A DNA stretch of 64,000 bases, from assembly GCA_947650365.1 (NCBI GenBank), contig OX393554.1, positions 40,356,471 through 40,420,470 of the forward strand, given 5' to 3'. Positions within the stretch are counted from its first letter, which is position 1. Each line of letters starts with the position of its first letter. This document shows positions 11,690 to 23,038 of the stretch, one piece after another. The position numbers were made by a program, and so were the translations under genes. The notes beneath the pieces are model-generated. The model was not told where the DNA came from. It saw only the letters and a list, made by a program, of their open reading frames with translations, and made no database searches. The DNA is from Chamaelirium japonicum. Lineage: Eukaryota; Streptophyta; Magnoliopsida; Liliales; Melanthiaceae.

Positions 11690-12130
11690 AAACTTCGCCA
11701 TATGGAATTACAGAGTAGAAGGCCCTCACCTCCTCACAGTAGTCAGACTTGACGCGGCAAAAGGCATATATCATCTTTCATGCGTTGCTGCTCACTTGCC
11801 CAGGACAAAGACCTGACACGGATAGCAGTCTGGCCATGAAAAGAGCAAGCAACAAATGGAGACCGATGTTCATCTGTCCCACTATGACAATAGTCCCCAG
11901 TATATTCGTTAGACTCACCTCCGCTAAGAAAATGGCGTCTCTGCGGATGCCGAAGGCTGTATACTTGTTATCCATCGACGGCCACTCCTCGTCCTCTCAA
12001 AACTGTAAAAAAAGTTTCTACCACGCCGCATGCCTCTCGTCTATATGGACGTAATCAGGAGCAGCCTCCTCGAGCTACTCATCCTCGATCTGTATTAGTA
12101 GCCCCAGCTCACCATCTGAACCAGATTCCT
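11690..12130 (-). pseudogene. Interrupted upstream part of the antisense frame
   Basis: Minus-strand text runs with stops into the 222-codon frame: an acidic patch (near 12,090-12,130), DYVHIDERHAAW, then EWPSMDNKYTAFGIRRDAIF, then LLLALFMARLLSVSGL. The layout Y-x-A-F-G-I-R-R-D followed by hydrophobic helices loosely resembles plant-mobile-domain-like proteins carried by some gypsy elements. That resemblance is a weak inference. Confidence 0.4.
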
Positions 12131-12540
12131 CCTCCTGCTATGGGGGGGAATGTCAACAATCTCTCAAGACAACCTGTGCCGCTTCCCGAAGACGTTCGCA
12201 CCTACATCGACCTCCATCGTGAAACGAGCATAGAGCAAGTACAAAGTATTCTATAAGAAGAGAAACAAGAAGCAAGCAGTAAGCTTGTCAAAAGAAAGAA
12301 TAAGCATTTGACACTACTTATAAGCAAAAGAGAGTATGGAAATCCCCCCTCTCATTTGGGGGTAGGCCCGCGGCAATCGCCACATCATCACTATTGTCTG
12401 ACTGCAGTCCCTAGTGAACACAGTAACAAGGTGCAGCTGGGTATCGAACAGTGATGGATGAAATATCGTGTGTTAATGCCTCTTTAAGACGCGAACCAGA
12501 AGCCCGATCGACACGCTCTTTAAACTCACCTTTCTATGAA

Positions 12541-12960
12541 GGTGAATATCAAAATAGTTATAAGTCAAGGCGTATCATGTTTCATGTCAGCTTTGATTGA
12601 TTTTTTGGTACCGACACAACGACACCATATACGTATTGAACTAATGCACATATAAAAAGTTACAGCCTTCAGATATTTTTGAGACCTTCATCTCCAAATA
12701 TAGATATCGAAAAGGTTACATGTCAAGGTGCACTATGTTTCAGTCCGTTCTGACCGATTTTTCGGTGCCGACAAAATGACACCTTATACACATTGATCTG
12801 ACGCACATATGAAAAGTTACGACATTTGAAAGTTTTCGAGACCCTTCTTTTCGAAAACAGGAATTAAAAAAATTACACATTAATGCACGCTATGTCTCAC
12901 ACCCGCTCAGACCAATTTTTTGGTACCGACGCAATAGTACCTTATGTGCATCCCGAAGTA
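12541..12960. repeat. Tandem array, about 2.5 units of ~170 bp, inside the gypsy element
   Basis: Units share GATTTTTTGGTACCGAC, GACACCTTATA-like text, CGCACATATAAAAAGTTAC, and TTTTCGAGACCCTTC-like sequence. Copies start near 12,541, 12,705 and 12,875 and are considerably diverged. Confidence 0.75.
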
Positions 12961-13885
12961 TGACACGCCGAAGCAGGACAAGACTCGCCAGAAAAAACTA
13001 AGTCTTGAACGTGCATCCCGAAGTATGGCACACCGAAGCAGGACCAGACTTTGCCAGAAAAATTAAGTCTGGAACGCGTATCCCGAAGTATGGTGCATCG
13101 AAACAGGGCCAACCTTCGCTAGAAAAACTAAGTCTGGAATGCGCACCTTGAAATATGGAGCACCGAAGCAGGATCAGACTTCGTCAAAAAAAACTAAGTC
13201 TGGAATGCGCACCTCAAAATATGGCGTACCGAAGTTGGGTCAGACTTCGCAAGAAAAACTAATTCTAGAACGTGCATCCGAAAGTATGACGCATCGAAGC
13301 AGGGCAATACTTTGCTAGAAAAACTAAGTTTGGAATGCGCATCCCGAAATATGACGCACCGAAGCAGGGCCAGACTTCACAAGAAAAATTAAGTCTGGAA
13401 CGCGCATCCTGAAACATGGTGCACTGAAACAGGGCCAGACTTGCCAGAAAAACTAAGTTTGGAACAGGCATCCCGAAGTATGGTGCACCGAAGCAGGGCC
13501 AGACTTCGTCAGAAAAACTAAATCTGGAATGCACATCCGAAATATGGTGCACAAAAAACATGGCCAAACTTTGCCAAAAAAACTAAATCTAGAACGCGCA
13601 TCCGGAAGTATGGCGCATCGAAACAAGGCCAAAATTCACCAGAAAAACTAAGTCTGGAATGTGCATCCCGAAGTATGGCGCACCGAAGCAGGGTCAGACT
13701 TCGCTAAAAAAACTAAGTTTATAACACGCTTCCTGAAGTATGGCGTATCAAAACAGGGTCAGACTTTGACAAAAAAAACTAAGTTTGGAATGCACATCCA
13801 GAAGTATGACGCACCGAAGTAGGGCCAGACTTTGCTAGAAAAACTAAGTCTGAAATGCGTACCTCGAAGTATGTCACACCGAAGT
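12953..13885. repeat. Tandem array, about 14 units of 62-65 bp, inside the gypsy element
   Basis: Consensus words are CCCGAAGTATGGCGCACCG, AGCAGGGCCAGACTTCGC and AGAAAAACTAAGTCTGGAA, repeated about every 63 bases. The array runs up to about 170 bp before the right LTR. Units differ by scattered substitutions (GAAGTATG/GAAATATG, CGCATCC/CGTATCC), so it expanded before or early after insertion. Confidence 0.9.
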
Positions 13886-14040
13886 CTACAACCTCGACGC
13901 ACGACTTAATTGACGACTCTACTGGCCCGAGCCTACCGACCCCGCAGTACCGGGGACTGTCCGAACTTGAGCCACACCGCTCAGCATGGACTTTTCTATA
14001 CTAGGAGATCCCAATTGACCCACAGTACCCTAGCCCGACT

Positions 14041-14053
14041 GGGAGGGGGTAAA
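14041..14053 (+). other. Polypurine tract of the gypsy element
   Basis: GGGAGGGGGTAAA lies immediately before the TG of the right LTR, as expected for the plus-strand primer. Supports the element's orientation. Confidence 0.75.
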
Positions 14054-14628
14054 TGTGGGTGCAAAATTTGTCCAAGACTACAACCAGGCCATTATAGCCC
14101 ACACAATGGCCCAAATAATGAGTCCAGGCCCAAGAAGCATCACCACAGGGCCCACAGACCAAGCAAGTCTTATTTGGAGCCTAGCAGAGGCCCAAATAAG
14201 GCCCAACAAGGAGGCCCAGGACCAATGTCAACTTACCACCACATCATCGATACCATATCAATAATAAAAGGACCCTTATGGCATACAAAAAGGGGTTGGT
14301 AGGTGGATTGATCAAAATATGAGAGGATTCAAGAGCCAAATCTCTCTTCTTGTGCTCTTTTAGTTGCTTTGTGTAACCCCAATTGTAAGAGCTTCTATGG
14401 GCCTATCGAGAGAACGCTCGCCCTCCTTTCGCATCCATTATAGTGAAAACCAGGTGGCACCTCTCGCCCGGAGACATAGGTCGTAAGACCGAACTTCGAC
14501 AACAACCCATCGTATCATCTCTCTCGACTATCTAATCTCTATCTCTATAATAAACAAATCATCCAATTCAATTAAGAATTATGGGGTGAGGTTTCTGATC
14601 AAGATGGCATGGAAATTTCCCCCACACA
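14054..14628 (+). repeat. Right (3') LTR of the gypsy element
   Basis: Begins TGTGGGTGCAAAA and ends CCCCACACA. It matches the left LTR through GGGTTGGTAGGTGGATTGATC, AGAGAACGCTC and GGGGTGAGGTTTCTGATC. The TATA region is altered (AATAATAAAAGG here, CTATAAAAGG on the left). Confidence 0.85.
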
Positions 14629-16111
14629 ACCCACCACTGACCTCTTCTTCCACCAATTCCTCATTCCCTTCTTCCACCTCCTCCCTCCCTTCTTTTTTTC
14701 ACCTCTGACTTTTTCCCTTTTTCTTCTTCTTCCTCCTCCTCCTCCCCCTCCCCCTCCTTACATCTGAAATCACAACACTTAATCAAATCACAGTTATCCT
14801 TGTGGGCCATAGGTAGGGCTGGCGAGTCCCATCGTTGTCCTCGTGGGCCCTAGACAGGGTTGGTGGGTCCCACCGTCGTCCTCATGAGCCCCATGTAGGG
14901 CTGGAGGGTCCCACCATTAGGCATTAGCCAGATTTTGCACCCACACCTTCCAGGCGTTGCCCTCGAGCAGGATAGGACACATCTTCATGGCCTCCAAAAG
15001 CATACCCGAGAAGGGATCAAGAAGCAAGCGAAGGCTAGCATGGAGTTGCCCCTTTGTAAACGATTGAACAATCGAGGACCGCCGCTATCACGTCAAAGCA
15101 TGGCCAATCGTTTAATTACTCCAACTCGGGGAACTCTCGGAGAAGGCAAGCCATGCTGGAGGCGCAAATGAAGGTAGTAGTTGAAATTACCTTGACCATG
15201 GGTGATCCCTCATGGAGGGACCAATGGGAGGTACAATCGAAGTGCGAGATCTCTACAAAACTATTACTTCTTACGATCGTCTTAATCGATAGGCACTATG
15301 GTAGACTATGGTATATTAAAATTTAGATTTGCTAAGTTCTCTCCTCACCATGAAATATTACAATTTACATGTAATGGTGATTATATATCGGGTGGTTCTC
15401 TCTCTCACTTATAAAAGATAGTAGTTTATGGGTTTCTATAAAGTGTTGAGCATAAGCATACAAGGCTATAAATTGAACTACAGCACGCACATATATTTTT
15501 CAAGAAAATCGTTTGCGGGAAATCCCTCGCGCGGCTTCACGCCGGATGGTGAGAGCAATCCACTAAACAAAAGTTTGGGTTGCAGACTTGGACACAAGAA
15601 CGTACGGGACCTATACAAAGTAACCCCTCCTCCCAACGTTGCCTTCCGTTTTGTTCCTTTCGGCTCATGGCAACCTCGCTGCTCGACTGACTTCACCATG
15701 CACCAACACACGTGACCCTAGTGCTCACCTAAGTCACCGTTCAGACTCCCAAGATTTTCTCCACGAAGATACCAACGCTTGCCCTCACAAGGCTCAAACA
15801 TGCCCAAAGGTGAACCACACCCCATTGTGGGTGGTAGCACACTTTGAGGGACTACTTCGTCAGAGGAACCCATCAGACAGACCCCAAATGAATTATGCCG
15901 ATAAATCTCGATGCCCTAGTAAAGGGAATTAGGGTTCTTTTTATCGCTTCACACGTGCAAGACCTGACCCTCTCCCGTTTCATAAGGAAAAACCCAACAC
16001 ATAGGATTTACAAGGGTAAAATAGAGAGGTAACTAAAAACCCTTAGGAACCTAAGCAAAGGGATTCGATATGCAATCCAACATGGGAAAAACAAAGAGTC
16101 AATCAAATAAA
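14629..16111. other. Intergenic DNA with a short G-rich tandem repeat
   Basis: Three imperfect units of about 46 bp at 14,796-14,915 share GTAGGGCTGG-GGGTCCCACC and GTCCTC-TGGGCC. Pyrimidine-rich sequence precedes them. Open frames at 14,935-15,932 have no recognisable motif. Confidence 0.5.
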
Positions 16112-16116
16112 TCAAA

Positions 16117-16282
16117 TGTTTAGAAACGAACATGAGAGATGTTGAGAACGTACCCCCACCCTAACATGTCATATTTCATTTATAGGGTGGATTGACTTAG
16201 GGCCCAAGTAATCTATGAGAAACCCTAATCCATGAGGGAGATCTAACGGTGGATAGCCATCAGATTGGAAGATCTCATAATA
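16117..16282 (-). repeat. 3' LTR of the copia element
   Basis: In plus-strand reading it runs from TGTTTAGAAACG to GATCTCATAATA. The minus-strand start is TA instead of TG, while the end is the expected CA. It matches 22363-22528 throughout, including TTTATAGGGTGGATTGAC and AACCCTAATCCATG. Confidence 0.9.
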
Positions 16283-16293
16283 TTCCCCCTTGG
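16283..16293 (-). other. Polypurine tract of the copia element
   Basis: In minus-strand sense CCAAGGGGGAA sits directly before the 3' LTR, as required for plus-strand DNA priming. Confidence 0.75.
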
Positions 16294-16559
16294 ATGTCCA
16301 CCAATTATAATATTCTTCAGGAACAATGGTGAACGCACATCATGTTGCCTCATTAAAACCTTTTGGTAGAAAAATCATGTGGGATAAAACCTGACCAAAG
16401 AAAAAAGAGTACAGCGCGCTTTAGTATACTTTGGGATACTAACATACTTCAGGATGTTGACATACTTCAGGATGTCGAACCTAGAACTACCCTCCTCCTA
16501 ATTATATCGTTTATAAAGAGAAACTCCCCCTCAATTATATTATTTTAATCAATTTTGAT

Positions 16560-17350
16560 GAAGTCTTCGTAGTCCAATCCCATGCACCAATTTTTGAAAT
16601 GTTGTCTTTGGTAATGCTTTAGTGAACAGATCTGCAAGGTTGTCACTAGATCTTATTTGCTATACTTTAATCTTCTTTTGCTCTTGGAGTTCATACATGA
16701 GAAAGAATTTTGGTGAAATGTGATTGGTTTGATCTCCTTTGATGAACCCTTTCTAAAGTTGTGTGATACAATCAACATTGTCTTCATATATCACCGTGGG
16801 TTTATTTGTAGTAGGGGGGAGCTGACAGTTGTATCGAATGTGACTGATCAATGATCTCAACCATATACTTTCTCGGCTTGCTTCATGAAGTGCTAATATT
16901 TCTGAATGATTTGAGGAAGTGCTACCAGTGTCTGCTTAGTAAAACGTCATGAGATGACTGCATTACTACTCATAAAGACATAACCTGTCTGTGAATGTCC
17001 TTTATAAGGATCAGAGAGATAGATTGTATCTGCATAACCTACTATGTATGATTTGTTAGATATAGTATAAAATAAACCCATATCACTTGTATCTTGAAGA
17101 TATCTCATAACATGCTTGGTACCATTCCAATGCCTTCGAGTTGTGCGCGGAGCTATATCTTGTCAAAAGATTGATTGAAAAGGCAATGTCTGGTCTTGTG
17201 TATTGTACTAAATATAGCAGTGCACCAATAACACTTAAATAAGGTACTTCCGGACCTAGAATTTTCTTATTTTTCTCCTTATGACAGTATGGGTCCTTTT
17301 TTTTATCAAGGGATCAGACGTCCATGGGTGTACAAAGTGGATGTGATTTA
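16560..17350 (-). pseudogene. Copia RNase H remnant
   Basis: Degraded minus-strand text across frames includes KSTSGYVFMS-like sequence and a C-terminal piece close to HISPKFF, S-D-N-L-A-D-L-F-T-K-A-L-P. These match the end of copia RNase H, which removes the RNA template. No intact frame remains. Confidence 0.65.
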
Positions 17351-17356
17351 TCCATA

Positions 17357-17998
17357 TTAAAGTGCTTCATGACTTTTTTCAGTGTACTTTGATTGATGGA
17401 CTAATATTCCACTATTACTACCCTCGATCTGCAGGCCGAGGCAGTATTTTGTTTCCCCGAGGTCTTTTACTTTAAATTTTTTATTTAAGTAGTCAGTTGT
17501 TTTATTTAGCTCTTTAGGAGTCTCGATTAAATTTATGTCATGGACATAGATTGCTAAAATAATAAACCCTTTCTTGAATTTCTTGATAAAGACACATAGG
17601 CAAATCGGATTATTTTTATAGCTTTCTTTAGCTAAGTATTCGCTAAGACGGTTGTACCACATCCTTCCGGATAGTTTCAAACCGTATAATGATTGTCTTA
17701 GTTTTATCAAGTACATACAATTTGACTTTGCTCCAGATATTTTATATCCTTAAGGGATTTTCATATAAATGTCAGTATCTAAATTTTTGTATAAGTATGC
17801 AGTTACAACGTCCATAAGTCTCATGTCGAGTTTTTCAGAAACTACAAGACTTAATAGATAGTGAAACGTTATTGCATCCATAACATGAGAGTATGTCTCT
17901 TCGTAATCAATCTCGGGTTTTTGCAGAAAACCTTGAGCCACAAGTCGTGCTTTGTATCTAATAATTTCATTCTTTTCGTTTCGCTTTCTTATGAACAC
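17357..17998 (-). pseudogene. Copia reverse transcriptase with damaged catalytic motif
   Basis: Two minus-strand frames cover most of the RT. The first (17750-17998) contains YKARLVAQGF and the D-x-x-T-A-Y-L region. The second (17357-17716) contains QSLYGLKLSGRMWYNRL and continues through KFKVKDLGETKYCLG to VHQSKYTEK. The catalytic box reads YVHD at residues 57-60 of the second piece instead of YVDD, so an essential metal-binding Asp is His. A stop near 17,750 separates the pieces. Confidence 0.85.
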
Positions 17999-18745
17999 TC
18001 ATCTGTAACCTACAGGGTTAATATTCCTTGGTGTCTGTATCCGAATACACCTGTTTTTCAAGAGAATCTAGTTATACTTGAATAACATATTTCTACTTTG
18101 GCCAATCATCTCGTTGTTGATATTCTTTGATTATATATGGTTCAGTATCATCTTTGCCCTTAGAGATTTTAGTAGCTACTGCGAATGAGAATTTCTCATC
18201 GATGATCATCTTTTTACGATCCCACATTTATCTTAAATATATATAAAACATAGAGATCTCATTATTATTAGCTACATTTTCCTCTTCAGGGGTTTCTATA
18301 GTCATTTCAAGGATAATAACCTCCTCTAGGATTTTGGAGAAAGTGAATCCTTTGTTTATAACCTCTTCTTAAGTGTTATGTATAATCTCTTATGGAGTGT
18401 TATTAGGGTATGATACATCTTTTATCTTTTATTTTCAAGGAGCTAAGTCTTTAGAACCTATAGATTTACCACGCTTTATGCATATAATAGATTTATTTGC
18501 TACTGTATTCGAATTTTGTCCTGTTGGGATATTAATTCGAGCTGGCGTATTTGCGACTGATATATATATATAATTTAGTTACTTTGGATGTATTATTAAA
18601 TGTATCAAGCATTTGGTTTGTAATCTCTTGAAAGTATAACATTCTCCGTCCCTCATTTTCACATTGATTAGTATAGGGGTCTTGATGAGACAAAGTGGAG
18701 GCGTGTTATGATAATTCTCAACATTCTATAAAGGTGTGATATTTT

Positions 18746-19638
18746 TCAGGAACATTCTTTTCTCCCCCCTAACGACGAGAATATTATTTTATCAAATTTG
18801 CAATCAGTAAATCTAAAGGTAAATACATCACCTGTTAATGGTTCGATGAACCGGATTATAGCAGGTGAGTCAAAACCCACATATATTTCCAAACGATGTT
18901 GGGGACCCATTTTAGTACGTTGTAGTATATGTATAGGTACTAATACTGCACAACCAAACCTTTGTAGATGGAAAATATTGGGTGGACAACCCATCACAAG
19001 TTATAAATGTGAACATGGGTGATATGCAGTAGGTCGAAGTCTAATTAAATTAGTAGCATATAAGATGACATGTCCCCAAGTAGAAATGGATAATTTAGAC
19101 TGCATGAGTAAATGTCTTGCTATAAGTTGCAAATGTTTGATTTGGGATTTAGCTAATCCATTTTGGGTATGGACATGTGGGACTGGATGTTCAACCTCAT
19201 TCCTACTGAAGAACAAAAGTCATTAAAGATTTGAGAAGTAAACTCATATGCATTATCTAAACGAATAGACCTGATGTGATGGTTAGGAAAATATGTTCAA
19301 AGTTTAATAATTTGTGCATATAATTTGGCAAAAGCTAAGTTACAAGTAGACAGTAAGTAAACATGCGACTAACGGGTAAATGCATCGATAAGTATCATGA
19401 AGTATCTAAAGGGTCCACTAGAAGGGTGAATTGGGCCACAAATATCACCTTGGATCCTTTGTTGGAAAGTTGGTGATTTATATGCGATTTTAAGAAATGA
19501 GGGCCTAGTGATTAACTTTCCTTGAGAGCATGTAGAATAAAAATAGTCACTAGGTAGGGTAAGATGATGGTTTGCTAGAGTGTGTCCATTAGAGGTTTTT
19601 ATGATTCTACGTAGCATATTGGATCCAAGGTGGCCCAA
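18746..19638 (-). pseudogene. Copia integrase remnant (three frames)
   Basis: Integrase inserts the cDNA. The zinc-binding and catalytic-core start lies at 19369-19638 (GHLGSNMLRRI, then GDICGPIHPSSGPFRYF and ILIDAFTR). The core middle is at 19001-19216 (EVEHPVPHVHTQNGLAK, normally with S-x-P-Y-x-P-Q-N-G). The C-terminal GKKP-like region is at 18746-18997 (FGCAVLVPI, R-L-E-I-Y-V-G-F-D). Frameshifts and stops separate the pieces. Confidence 0.85.
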
Positions 19639-19647
19639 ATGATCATA

Positions 19648-20112
19648 TCATAGAATAATGATGTTTGGGTCATTGATCATTTGGCTCATAACAAAATATA
19701 TTTCTACAACATTAATTATTGTGTGATACAACCTCAAGAAGAATGCAGTAAATTTTTCTAGTGTGAGCTTCTGGCTCCCAACAGTAGAAGTAATGCAAAA
19801 TAACTCTTTATTGTCTTTATTAATGGTTTCAATATGATATCCATTCATTCTTATTTCTTTAAAACTAAATAAGCTTCTTCTGGATTTGCTTGAGTATAGT
19901 GTCTTTTGAATGAGTATATGGGTACCATTGGGTGGCATCATATGAGCTCTTTCGGAGCCTTCAATTAATTGCATTGGTCTAGTTATAGTTGAGACCGTAG
20001 TTGGATTGTATATCAATTTTGAAATTTTTTTTTGATTTTTCAGAATAGTGTGGGTTATGGCGCTATCCACCAGGTAGACATTATCTTCATTTGATTCAAC
20101 TCTTTGATCCAT
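19648..20112 (-). pseudogene. Copia aspartic protease remnant
   Basis: The frame starts near the gag-pol junction. It holds LVDSAITHTI at residues 14-23, where active copia proteases have D-S-G-(A/C)-T/S. The Gly after Ser is missing, leaving DSA. The rest covers the protease body and the start of the integrase linker. As in other copia elements it would cut the Gag-Pol polyprotein. Confidence 0.7.
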
Positions 20113-20270
20113 ACCTTAACAGAGATGAATAAAAGGAAAATTTTAACCCAAGATTGGATTAAGACAATAAATAAGTACAATAATAAGTTAAAATATTTAG
20201 TGCTTCGATAATTCGAAGTTACATAAATAACCCAGATAAGTGCAATAATAATAAAAAGAATAGCTCAGGT

Positions 20271-21400
20271 CTACTGGACCAATTCTGGAATCTCTCCAAG
20301 CATGGCAGTGAAAGCATCTCCATCAATTGGGTTTTCATCCTGGTCCTCAAAAAAATCATTGATGTTTAGGTGAGTGACGTTATCTATCCAATGGTCTACT
20401 TGACCTTCATTAATGTTGGCTTCAATTTTTTTCAGCAAGACTTGATATTGCTCCACCAGTTTCTTAGATGAACGACATATACATGACCAATGTCCACTCC
20501 GACCGCATCTGTGACAAATATCAGTAGGATTTGATTTATTCAGTAGAGCTGGCTCTTTGTCATGTTTGGTAGGTGAGGCATTCCTTTTTTGGTGATTTGT
20601 ATTCCATTTCTGGTGGTTTGCATTCCACTTTTGGTGGTTCGTATTCCACTTCTGGTGGTTTTTTGAAATTTCACATTTTTGTGGATCAAGATTTTGATAA
20701 CCATCTCTTTTGGAGTTGACATGGCATCCATGGCCTCTGCCTCGACTTCTTCCATGATTCAGAGCAAAATTTGCATTCACTTTTGGGAATACTACAGACC
20801 AAGTAGGTCTGGAGGTATGATTCTTTATTAAGAGTTCATTGTTTTGCTCAGTGACCAGGAGACGAGAGATAAGTTATGGTATTTTTTAAAATGATGTTCT
20901 CAATATTGTTGCTGCATGAGCATATTTGATGCATGAAAGACAGAAAATATCTTTTCCAGTATATCTGCATCATCTATCTTTTCTCCATATAGCTTCAGTT
21001 TAGATGTTATTCCGAAATGGTAGAATTATAAGCTGTTATAGACTTAAAGTCTTGGAACCTCAGGTTTAGCTATTCATGGCATGTACTTGGAAGTATGATA
21101 GTCCTTTGGTGGCATAACGCTTCTTCAGGGAGTTCCATAGATTCAGAGGATCCTTCACGGTCAAATACTCATTTTTTTAGGTCATCATGGCTATGATGTT
21201 GCAGGAAGATAAGGGCTTTTGCTTTGTCCTGCTGGGACATAGTGTTACCAACTGTTATGGTTTTCCAAGATTCTTGGCTTGAAGGTGTATTTCAGCATCC
21301 AAGGTCCAAGAGAGGTAATTATCTCTAGATAGTTCAGCCTTGAACACAAGTTTAGCAAGATTGGACCTCTGTTTATATATAAAAAATATTTCAATTTAGG
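20271..21400 (-). pseudogene. Copia gag with zinc knuckle and short Asn-His-Gln-Lys-Trp repeats
   Basis: The open part at 20271-20780 (169 codons) has a basic Arg/Gly patch and four imperfect copies of NHQKWN (residues 41-66). A zinc knuckle C-x2-C-x4-H-x4-C follows at residues 89-102 (CHRCGRSGHWSC). Further upstream (20,800-21,400) degraded frames match the UBN2 gag family (W-T-L-D-A-E, EYLTVKDPLNLWNSLKKRY, LLVTEQNNELL). Gag would package the RNA; this copy is interrupted. Confidence 0.8.
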
Positions 21401-22343
21401 TAGTGATGACTTTTAAATAAAAATACGATAAAATAATTAAATATAGAACTTCAGGTTCATATCTTGAGAACTTCGGATTCTCCGAATTTGTATAGGACTT
21501 CAGGTCCTTATAACTAATAGAACTTCAGGTTCTAATTGATGATAATAAAATTGACAAAATCCGGTGCCGCCATTGCGTCTGGAAGGGTTCAAATAGTCAA
21601 AATCCATACTTGGATCGATTAAATCGGGCCTAGATCAAGTTCACATCACAAAATAAAGACTGAAGGTCTGGATTAAATCAGACAATAAAATATATGTAAA
21701 TGTATATAAAGCTAGGCAAGTCGGGTTTGCTAAAATTGGGTCGGGCCTGTTATATGTAATCGGTTGGGTTTGGAACCATAAGTCGGTTCGGGTCTGGGAT
21801 TATAAAAGGGTTATATGCAATTGAGTTTAAAATCCAAAAGGAGTATAATTTTTTTTTACGTTTTGTGCTATCTTCTCCGATAAAACATTCAGCAGAGCAA
21901 TTGGGGGGGGGGGGTTCATTGAAACTCTAATGCTACAAGAGCCACCATGGGCTATGATGGCACTACCCGACCTCATGGACGAGGTCTCCTGGACTCCCCC
22001 ACGGGATCTATACCTAGGGTTATAGATCCCAAGGGTTCCGGCCAAGTTGGCCATGCGGGGTGAAAAACTAGGTAGTCCATGCCGGGTTCCGGCTATTATG
22101 GCGTCGTCCGGTTAAGACGGGTGACACGAGAAGGGAACTACTGGGAGTGGCTGGGGGCATACCTCACAGGGAATTTTTTTTTTTGTTGCAGGAAGTTATG
22201 AAGGTTTCACCGACGAGCAGTGGCTCCGGTCGCTGATGTTTCAAACCCACGTGATGGCGACGGGGGGTTGAAGGTCTCACCGACGAACTCCGTCCCTCTC
22301 TCTCACGGATCTCTCTCTCTCTAGTTGGATCGGCTAGGGCTCA

Positions 22344-22362
22344 GAGCCTCGTGCTGATAACG
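22344..22362 (-). other. Putative primer binding site of the copia element
   Basis: In minus-strand sense CGTTATCAGCACGAGGC directly follows the 5' LTR. It resembles the (T)G-G/T-TATCAG-type sites complementary to initiator methionine tRNA used by many plant copia elements. Confidence 0.55.
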
Positions 22363-22528
22363 TATTTAGAAATGAACATGAGAAATGTTGAGAACGTACC
22401 CCCACCTTAAGGGGTGATATCTTATTTATAGGGTGGATTGACATAGGCCCCAAGCAATCTATGAAAAACCCTAATCCATGGGGGAGATCCAACGGTGGAC
22501 AATCATCCGATTGGAAGATCTCATAACA
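22363..22528 (-). repeat. 5' LTR of the copia element
   Basis: It is 166 bp, equal in length to the other LTR. In minus-strand sense it starts TGTTATGAGATC and ends CTAAATA, so its end has TA where the partner has CA. The flank TCAAA follows at 22529. Confidence 0.9.
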
Positions 22529-22798
22529 TCAAAGCATATGTGGTGGAAATTAACCTACAAGCCAATATGATCTTACCTTGGTGATAGTGCTTGCAAGGAG
22601 GAGGAAGGGGAAAAGAATCTTCAAAGGGTCCTCCACCAAATCCAAAATCAAAGCTCATTCTCCTCTAATTTTCCACACTAACTCAAGAGAGGAATAAGAT
22701 ATTTACACGATAAATCAATCTCATGGTGAAACCAACCCTTAGATCAAGATCTAAAGGCCAAGATTGCAAGTTTGATTTAAATTTGCCTTTACTGGGTG

Positions 22799-23038
22799 CT
22801 AGGCGTCCGAACAACTGTTCAGATTGTCTTGTTCCGATCTGAACAATTGTTTGGACAAAGACACATCCATTATTGGGATAGAAAAATCCGTCCCAAACAA
22901 TTATTTCAGACCCCATGTTCCCAAACATCCCAAACGGTTCGGGCTAATCGAATTACGTCTGACCCCGTTTGTATAGAAGTTTGAACAATTATTCTGACCC
23001 AGAACACTAAGGGTCTGAACAGTTGTTCAGACGCCTAG
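22799..23038. mobile_element. Palindrome-rich MITE-like element with 24-bp terminal inverted repeats
   Basis: The left end CTAGGCGTCCGAACAACTG and the complement of the right end match over 24 bases with one difference (22799-22822 and 23015-23038). Inside are further copies of the GTCTGAACAATTGTTCAGAC-like near-palindrome. No coding capacity. A target duplication was not clear, so the superfamily is undecided. Confidence 0.65.

Larger units (their letters stand above)
8447..14628 (+). mobile_element. Non-autonomous Ty3/gypsy LTR retrotransposon carrying only a gag relic
   Basis: Two long direct repeats with TG...CA ends bound this 6.2-kb element. A primer-binding-like site follows the left LTR and a polypurine tract precedes the right LTR, setting plus-strand orientation. 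The interior holds a decayed gag, at least three tandem-repeat arrays and a long antisense reading frame. No protease, reverse transcriptase, RNase H or integrase is recognisable. Loss of pol with retained gag resembles non-autonomous gypsy elements of the type called TR-GAG; the primer site resembles that of the Tat group. Flanking five-mers CAACA (before 8447) and CAACC (if the right LTR ends two bases earlier) may be a worn target duplication. Boundaries are good to a few bases. Confidence 0.8.
16117..22528 (-). mobile_element. Ty1/copia LTR retrotransposon, structurally complete but inactivated
   Basis: Two 166-bp LTRs are flanked by the perfect 5-bp target duplication TCAAA (16112-16116 and 22529-22533). 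In minus-strand order the interior holds: primer-binding-like site, leader, UBN2-type gag with zinc knuckle, protease, integrase, reverse transcriptase, RNase H, polypurine tract. The order protease-integrase-RT is diagnostic for copia. Each pol domain is broken by stops and frameshifts. The LTRs differ at a modest number of sites, so the insertion is moderately old. Confidence 0.92.

Noticed and set aside
12953-13885. CRISPR array
   Set aside because: Head-to-tail units of variable sequence without separate unique spacers, inside a plant retrotransposon.
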